Shown: positions 59,169-64,000 of the stretch, piece after piece
Numbering within the stretch: position 1 is the stretch's first letter
How the letters are laid out: every line of letters begins with the position of its first letter
DNA from: DASYGT01 sp035999365
Lineage (GTDB): Bacteria > Actinomycetota > Actinomycetes > Mycobacteriales > Jatrophihabitantaceae
Assembly (NCBI GenBank): GCA_035999365.1
Contig: DASYGT010000032.1
Coordinates: 1-64,000 of the forward strand
DNA: 64,000 nucleotides
Direction: 5' to 3'
Notes under the pieces: model-generated
What the model saw: only the letters and a program-made list of their open reading frames with translations
What the model was told of the DNA's origin: nothing
Database searches by the model: none
Translations under genes and position numbers: made by a program

Positions 59169-60005
59169 ATGCCGGGCACAACCGCCTGTCACCAGGAGCC
59201 TGACGGCTCTGGCTCAGGGTTGCGTGCCCTCCTCGACCTCATCAACGAGGTGTGGGCCGGCATGGGTACGCAGCATCCAGCGCTCGCCGGCGCAGGACCA
59301 TCAGGACCATCTGGACCATCTGGACCGCTCACGATGCGGATGGCTGTCGACGTCGCCTCCGTGCCGTCGAAGGCGGGGCGTGGGCGTGGCGTACGGGCTG
59401 CGGCAACGGGCGGTCAGCAGCCGGTCTCCGAGCCGGAGTATGCCGAGATCGAAGAGCAGCACGTCGAGACATGGCGGCTGGTCGGGCTCGCCCAGGGCGG
59501 CGACGGCGAGGCGTTCGGCCAGCTGTACGACCGCTACGTCGACACCGTCTACCGGTTCGTCTATTACCGGGTGAACGATCGCGCACTGGCTGAAGACTTC
59601 ACCAGCGAGACCTTCCTGCGCGCCTTGCGCCGCATCAGCACCATCAGTTACCAGGGGCGTGACATCGGGGCGTGGTTCGTCACGATCGCTCGCAACATCG
59701 TGCTCGACCACATGAAGTCAGCGCGGCATCGCCTCGAGATCACCACTGGCGACACCATCGAGGGCGACGACCGTGAGCCCAGCCCGGAGGCAGCAGTTCT
59801 CGAGTCCTTGGCCTCGCAGCGGTTGATGTCCGCTGTGGGGCAGTTGGGGGAAGAGCAACGCGAGTGCGTGATGTTGCGATTCATCCAGGGGTTCTCAGTG
59901 AGCGAGACCGCGGCCGTCATGGGCAAGAACGACGGCGCGATAAAGGCCCTGCAGCACCGGGCGGTCCGCAAGCTCGCGGAACTGGTTGGGCCGGAGTTGC
60001 GATGA
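59169..60005 (+). CDS. bldN: BldN-type ECF sigma factor
   Basis: 278-residue ECF sigma factor closely resembling Streptomyces BldN: EAFGQLYDRYVDTVYRFVYY, AEDFTSETFLRALRRIST, GRDIGAWFVTIARNIVLDH and VSETAAVMGKNDGAIKALQHRAVR. Like BldN it has a long N-terminal extension (about 104 residues) before region 2, including a GPSGPSGPSGP stretch; in Streptomyces this part is a removable pro-sequence. The ATG at 59169 has GGGAAGGG eight bases upstream. Streptomyces BldN drives aerial growth; here its role is unknown. Confidence 0.92.
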   Translation: MPGTTACHQEPDGSGSGLRALLDLINEVWAGMGTQHPALAGAGPSGPSGPSGPLTMRMAVDVASVPSKAGRGRGVRAAATGGQQPVSEPEYAEIEEQHVETWRLVGLAQGGDGEAFGQLYDRYVDTVYRFVYYRVNDRALAEDFTSETFLRALRRISTISYQGRDIGAWFVTIARNIVLDHMKSARHRLEITTGDTIEGDDREPSPEAAVLESLASQRLMSAVGQLGEEQRECVMLRFIQGFSVSETAAVMGKNDGAIKALQHRAVRKLAELVGPELR

Positions 60006-60166
60006 CCGGGGGAATCAGCGCCGGCCGTCGCGTCGGCAGTAACGAAAAGGGCACCGACTCGTTTGTTTCAGTGAACGAATTCAACGATCTCGTCCAGGCT
60101 GCCCGGCGCTTGGACATCACGGGGCCAGCACTCGAAGCCGGGGTAGGGGATGTCGGACATGGGTGA
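60002..60166 (+). CDS. Possible small protein between bldN and the anti-sigma gene
   Basis: 54-codon frame whose ATG overlaps the bldN stop by 4 bases. It reads MTGGISAGRRVGSNEKGTDS and continues VNEFNDLVQAARRLDI. The start resembles N-terminal ends of RsbN-like proteins in layout, so it could be a split or frame-shifted N-terminus of the following gene or a real coupled small protein. Codon third positions are GC rich in the first half, weaker later. Confidence 0.35.
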   Translation: MTGGISAGRRVGSNEKGTDSFVSVNEFNDLVQAARRLDITGPALEAGVGDVGHG

Positions 60167-61388
60167 GCATCGGGTACCGATGCTGAGCGCGTCACTGCGC
60201 AGATACCCCGACCCCGAGACCTCCGCGGACCCCCGGATCTTCAGCCTCGTCTCCGCGCTGCGCACCCTCGAGATCGCGCCTCCGGCTCGCAGTCACTTCC
60301 GGGCCGAGCTGCGCGCGCAGTTGGTCGCCGTCGCACCACGCCTGGTCGCGGAGGGCGCTGCAGTCGAACTGCCGCTGGTCGCGGGCCAGAGCCCGCGCGC
60401 CGCAGCCAAGCCGGTGGCGTCGGTCAGCGCCAGGCGCCGGCGCTCGTTCTCACTCGCCGACGTGTCGCTCGGACGTCCGCTCGCGATCGTCACCGCCATG
60501 GTCGCGGTCTTCGCGCTGGTGCTCGGCGGCGCGGTGTGGATGAGCAAGAAGGCGCTGCCCGGTGATCCGCTGTACTCGCTCAAGCGCGCGAACGAGAACG
60601 TTCAGCTGTCGCTGGCCGACGGCGCAACCGCGAAGAGCAGGGCCTACCTCGACTTCGCCGCCGAGCGGGCCGACGAGGTCGCCGCGCTGTTGAAGCGCTC
60701 GTCAGCGTCGGCACTCGGAGCTGGCGTCACCGCAAGTTCCGGCCTGAGCCCGCACACGGCAAGCCTCGTGCAGAGCACGCTCGACTCAGCCGATTCCGAC
60801 GTGCAGAACGCTTCGGTGCTCCTCGGCAACCAGGCGGTGGCGAGCAAGTCGGCAAGTCCGCTGACGATCCTGATCTCCTGGGCGCCCGGCCAGATCACCA
60901 AACTGCAGTCGATCACCGACCGACTGCCTACGGGCACGCTGCATGACCGGTCCGCCGGCTCCACAGATCTCGTGCGTAGCGCGCTGATCCGCGCCGACAG
61001 CCTCTCTGCCATGGCGGGCTGCTCCTGCCTGTCGTCGGCGTCGAGCGACGCACTGGGGCCGGTGCCCTGCTCGCCGTGCATGTCACCCGTACCGAGCGTT
61101 CCGGCGCTGCCCGGCGGAACGCTGCCGGGTGCGACCACGACGCCGGCTGTCCCGCTGCCGGGCGCCACAACCGGTGCCACGCCCAGCGGATCGACACCAG
61201 CGGGTGGCACGTCGAGCGGCTCGCAGACCAGCAACCCTCCTGGCGTCGTCGTTCCGACCCTGCCGACGCTGCCGATCAAGTTGCCGACGCTGCCCTCGTT
61301 GCACTTCCCGTCGCACACGCCGCCGAGGACACCGTCGGCGACCCCGACGTGCGTCGTCACTTTGCTGGGTATCTGCGTCCACCTCTGA
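60159..61388 (+). CDS. DUF5667 protein, RsbN-like anti-sigma candidate
   Basis: About 409-residue membrane protein. Residues about 1-100 are cytoplasmic (ALRTLEIAPPARSHFRAELRAQLVA), one membrane helix follows (about 107-128), then the DUF5667 signature ALPGDPLYSLKRANENVQL and a helical domain. The C-terminus is a long Pro/Thr/Ser/Gly-rich tail. In Streptomyces the gene behind bldN encodes RsbN, its anti-sigma factor with the same domain. The ATG at 60159 has AGGGG nine bases upstream; the ATG at 60150 does not. Confidence 0.85.
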   Translation: MGEHRVPMLSASLRRYPDPETSADPRIFSLVSALRTLEIAPPARSHFRAELRAQLVAVAPRLVAEGAAVELPLVAGQSPRAAAKPVASVSARRRRSFSLADVSLGRPLAIVTAMVAVFALVLGGAVWMSKKALPGDPLYSLKRANENVQLSLADGATAKSRAYLDFAAERADEVAALLKRSSASALGAGVTASSGLSPHTASLVQSTLDSADSDVQNASVLLGNQAVASKSASPLTILISWAPGQITKLQSITDRLPTGTLHDRSAGSTDLVRSALIRADSLSAMAGCSCLSSASSDALGPVPCSPCMSPVPSVPALPGGTLPGATTTPAVPLPGATTGATPSGSTPAGGTSSGSQTSNPPGVVVPTLPTLPIKLPTLPSLHFPSHTPPRTPSATPTCVVTLLGICVHL

Positions 61389-61418
61389 CCGCCCTGCCCG
61401 CGTGGCTAGGCTGGACCG

Positions 61419-62264
61419 GTGAGCGAGCCGACCGATCGCGCCGCATTCTTCGACGTCGACAACACGATGATGGTCGGGGCATCGATCTTCCACTTCGCGA
61501 AGGGCCTGGCCGCGCGCGACTTCTTCTCCTGGCGGGACGTGCTGCGCTTCGCGGCCCGTCAGGCTCGGCTGCGCGCGCGTGGCGAGAGCCACGGCGACAT
61601 GCATTCGACGCGCGATTCAGCGCTCACGTTCGTCGAGGGGAAGAAAGTCGACGAGATCGTCTCGCTGGGCGAGGAGATCTACGACGAAGAGATGGCCGAC
61701 CGCATCTGGGCCGGCACGCACGCACTCGCACGCCGGCATCTCGATGCGGGCGAGCGGGTGTGGCTCGTGACGGCGACACCCGTCGAACTGGCCACGATCA
61801 TTGCGCGGCGACTCGACCTCACCGGCGCACTCGGCACCGAAGCCGAAACGCTTGACGGCGTCTACACCGGCCGGCTCGTGGGCGACGTGCTGCACGGTGA
61901 GGCGAAGGCAGCCGCAGTCCGCGCCCTGGCGCTGCGCGAAGGTCTCGATCTGGCGCAGTGCTCGGCCTACTCCGACTCCATCAACGACATGCCGATGCTG
62001 TCGCTCGTCGGCCATCCCGTGGCCGTGAACCCGGACTCTGCGCTCCGCGCCGAAGCGAAGGACCGGGGCTGGCCCATCCGCGATTTCCGCACGGGGCGCA
62101 AGGCAGCCAAGGTGGGCGTGCCCGCGGCCCTCGGGCTCGGTGCGATCGGCGGCGGGGTCGCAGCAGCGGTCGCGCTCCGGCGCGAGCGGGAGTCGCGGGC
62201 ACGTGCAGCGGCTCTCGCGGCTGCCGAGGCCCACCGCTTCGCCGCCCGGCGACGCCGGCGCTGA
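61419..62264 (+). CDS. HAD-IB family phosphatase
   Basis: 281-residue HAD hydrolase of subfamily IB (SerB-like). The nucleophile motif is FFDVDNTMM near residues 10-18; motif II is VTATP and motif III-IV is YSDSINDMPML. A C-terminal hydrophobic helix and Ala/Arg-rich tail suggest membrane contact. The GTG start is 30 bases behind the DUF5667 gene, the usual Streptomyces order. The substrate is unknown; phosphatidyl phosphates or serine phosphate are possible. Confidence 0.88.
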   Translation: MSEPTDRAAFFDVDNTMMVGASIFHFAKGLAARDFFSWRDVLRFAARQARLRARGESHGDMHSTRDSALTFVEGKKVDEIVSLGEEIYDEEMADRIWAGTHALARRHLDAGERVWLVTATPVELATIIARRLDLTGALGTEAETLDGVYTGRLVGDVLHGEAKAAAVRALALREGLDLAQCSAYSDSINDMPMLSLVGHPVAVNPDSALRAEAKDRGWPIRDFRTGRKAAKVGVPAALGLGAIGGGVAAAVALRRERESRARAAALAAAEAHRFAARRRRR

Positions 62265-62265
62265 G

Positions 62266-63282
62266 TCAGCGCCAGACTGAGCGACGCTGGACGAGCAAGC
62301 GATACAACGTGCTCTGGATCGTGTCCCGAACCTGATCGGTGAGATCGAACAGGACGATCGGATCCTCCGCTGCCGCCGCACCGTGGCGGGCCGTGTCGAT
62401 CGGTTCGCCGAACTCGATGTGCCATTTGCTCGGCAATGGCACCAGCCCCAATGGCCCGAGCCACGGGAAGGTCGGCGTGATCGGGAAGTAGGGCAGGTTG
62501 AGCAACCGCGCCAGCGTCTTGGCATTGCCGAGCACCGGGTGGATCTCCTCGGACCCGACGACCGACACCGGGATGATCGGGGCGCCCGTCTTCAGCGCAG
62601 CGTGGACGAATCCGCCTCGGCCGAACCGCTGCAGCGTGTAACGCTGGCTGAATCGCTTGCCGATGCCTTTGAAACCCTCGGGCCATACGCCGACCAGTTC
62701 GCCGGCGCCGAGCAGCCGCTCCGCATCGGGGTTGCAGGCAAGGGTGGCGCCCGCCTTGCGGGCCAATGCCCCGAGTCCCGGGGTGTCGAAGACGAGGTCG
62801 GCGCCCAGCATGCGCAGGAATCGCGCGTGACCGGCGGCTGCCGTGTGCCGGTGGACGGCTATGGCCTCCATCGCGGCGTCCAATGCCCAGAGGCCGCCGG
62901 CGTGATTGGCGACGAGAAGCGCACCGCCGTCGGCGGGTATGTGCTCGACGCCGGTGACCTCGACGCGGAACCACCGCTCGTACACAGGCGCGAGCAATGG
63001 GATCAGCACGCTCTCGGTGAGTTCGGAATCGAACCCTAGATCGTCGATCGGGTATTCGCCGGCGATCCGACGGCGCACGAACGCCAGGCCGTCGGCGAGC
63101 CGCTGCTCCCATGCGACGCCGGTCTCCCGCGCCGCGGCGACTGCAGGAACTGTGGTTGCGGGGGCGTCCGCGGTGAACGGGTACACCGCTGCTTCGCTGG
63201 TCGAGTCACGGCGGCGGCTCAGGGCGCGCCGTCGCGGCGACTCCACGCCGCCGTGCAGAGGGATGACCTGTGCCTCGTCCAT
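62266..63282 (-). CDS. Glycerophosphate acyltransferase (PlsC-like)
   Basis: 338-residue lysophospholipid acyltransferase-like protein. The usual catalytic NHx4D region appears as NHAGGLWALD (H to D separated by seven residues), and the second block is VWPEGFKGIGKRF; IIPVSVVGSEE follows. It probably acylates lysophosphatidate or a related lipid. An N-terminal region of about 60 residues is variable. It overlaps nothing and starts 3 bases from the stop of the next gene. Confidence 0.85.
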   Translation of the reverse strand: MDEAQVIPLHGGVESPRRRALSRRRDSTSEAAVYPFTADAPATTVPAVAAARETGVAWEQRLADGLAFVRRRIAGEYPIDDLGFDSELTESVLIPLLAPVYERWFRVEVTGVEHIPADGGALLVANHAGGLWALDAAMEAIAVHRHTAAAGHARFLRMLGADLVFDTPGLGALARKAGATLACNPDAERLLGAGELVGVWPEGFKGIGKRFSQRYTLQRFGRGGFVHAALKTGAPIIPVSVVGSEEIHPVLGNAKTLARLLNLPYFPITPTFPWLGPLGLVPLPSKWHIEFGEPIDTARHGAAAAEDPIVLFDLTDQVRDTIQSTLYRLLVQRRSVWR

Positions 63283-63285
63283 GTC

Positions 63286-64000
63286 TCATCCCACCGTCGC
63301 CGGAGTCGACGCGCTCAGGGCACGCGCAGGATCTGCGCTTCTGCCCGCCATGCGCAGGGCCATCGTTTCAGCGGCACGTAGTGCAGCCGTGGCCAGCGGA
63401 GGCAGCGCCGCGCGGCCGGCCACATACGAGTCGAGGGCCTGCGCAGTCGTGTACCGCGGCGTGAAGCCGAAGCGCGTACGCAGCCGGGTGGTATCGACCA
63501 CTCGGCCATAGTTGAGGAAACTGGCGTGCTCGGCAGAGACCTCGAGCACGCCGCTGTTGCGCACCAGGCCTCCGACGGCGGCCATCGCGGGAGCGGGCAC
63601 CGGCAGCCGGACCCGTCCCGCCCGTCGGACGGCCTGCGACAGCAGCACGATCCCGTCGCCGGCCACGTTGACGACGCCGGCCGTGGCCGCGGTGTCGCCG
63701 ATCGTCGCGAGCTGGAGCACCTCGAGGGCGTCTGATTCGTGCAGCAGCTGCAGGCGTGGATCGAAGCCGAGTGAGGTCGGGACGATCGGCATCGCCAGGT
63801 AGCGCGTCATCGGGCTGTCGATCGTGGGGCCGACGAGGCTGGCCAGGCGCAAGATGGTCACCGGAACGTCGGGGCGGCGCCGGATGAAGCCGCGCACGTA
63901 ACCCTCGACCTCGACGGCGTCCTTGGCGTATCCCCTCGCGGCGTACCCGACGGCGTGCATGTCCTCGGTGAACACGCCGGGATCTCGCGGGCCGGAACCG
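63286..64000 (-). CDS. NAD-dependent epimerase/dehydratase, N-terminus beyond window
   Basis: Partial SDR-extended protein; the frame is open through base 64000, so the NAD-binding N-terminus is missing. The visible C-terminal about 238 residues include the YAKDAVEVEGYVRGF segment (with the YxxxK-like pair), PVTILRLASLVGP and ALDSYVAGRAALPPL. It is of the actinobacterial nucleoside-diphosphate-sugar epimerase-like type that normally lies next to a PlsC-like gene. Confidence 0.85.
   Translation of the reverse strand, partial: GSGPRDPGVFTEDMHAVGYAARGYAKDAVEVEGYVRGFIRRRPDVPVTILRLASLVGPTIDSPMTRYLAMPIVPTSLGFDPRLQLLHESDALEVLQLATIGDTAATAGVVNVAGDGIVLLSQAVRRAGRVRLPVPAPAMAAVGGLVRNSGVLEVSAEHASFLNYGRVVDTTRLRTRFGFTPRYTTAQALDSYVAGRAALPPLATAALRAAETMALRMAGRSADPARALSASTPATVG

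Noticed and set aside
1..64000. Search for tRNA, rRNA, riboswitches and transposases
   Set aside because: No convincing cloverleaf, riboswitch core or transposase motif was found by eye; a covariance-model scan would be needed to exclude small RNAs.

Overview
The window is 64 kb of very GC-rich chromosome from an actinobacterium. Evidence for this is the order of the folate, ftsH, hpt and tilS genes, a rex-hemA-hemC-hemD-hemB operon next to a bldN-type sigma factor as in Streptomyces, actinobacterial DUF families (DUF3180, DUF6779, DUF4229, DUF5667), the futalosine route to menaquinone and a System II cytochrome c maturation set. The mix of families fits a Frankineae/Jatrophihabitans-like lineage, but the genus is only inferred. 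Most of the window is ordinary core chromosome with dense gene packing and many 1-4 nt overlaps. No tRNA, rRNA, CRISPR array, prophage or transposase was seen, and no gene-free stretch exceeds about 210 bases.

Layout: (1) 1-9.8 kb, minus strand: DUF6779 and DUF3180 proteins, folK-folB-folP-folE, ftsH, hpt, tilS, a zinc metalloprotease and the D,D-carboxypeptidase dacB; ppa follows on the plus strand. (2) 10.4-14.6 kb, minus: a sucrase/ferredoxin-like protein, a JmjC/cupin_4 oxygenase directly behind an 83-residue Asp/Gly/Ala repeat peptide, the menaquinone methyltransferase and a membrane transporter. (3) 14.7-16.5 kb: two secreted SGNH hydrolases. (4) 16.6-33.9 kb: five separate loci for menaquinone synthesis (mqnC, mqnA, mqnE and the ubiX-mqnP-ubiD operon), interleaved with a PqqD-M50 membrane protease and its repeat-protein partner, a secreted alpha/beta hydrolase, and an MMPL exporter-TetR-methyltransferase operon behind a palindromic operator. 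(5) 34-43.7 kb: a DUF559 gene bracketed by two copies of a 45-nt palindrome. It is followed by a plus-strand run of response regulator, sensor kinase, Ser/Thr-rich membrane protein, ApbE, ferric-reductase-like protein, NuoF-like protein, ferredoxin and two membrane glycosyltransferases. (6) 43.7-58.9 kb, mostly minus: ccsB-resB-ccdA-resA, a phosphatase, hemL, then hemB, hemD, hemC, hemA and rex with a probable Rex operator, a glutaredoxin and an acyl-CoA ligase-like enzyme. (7) 59-64 kb: bldN, a DUF5667 (RsbN-like) anti-sigma candidate, a HAD phosphatase, an acyltransferase and an epimerase cut by the window end.

A shared theme is respiratory and redox biology: menaquinone, heme, cytochrome c maturation, NADH sensing by Rex and a membrane flavin/ferredoxin electron path. 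The most novel-looking items are two probable two-gene systems. One is an intramembrane M50 protease with a PqqD-like (precursor-recognition) domain, whose upstream neighbour is a leader-bearing protein built of two gapless 77-residue modules. The other is a JmjC-like oxygenase preceded by an Asp-rich repeat peptide with no basic residues. Two families of intergenic palindromes are also present in several copies.
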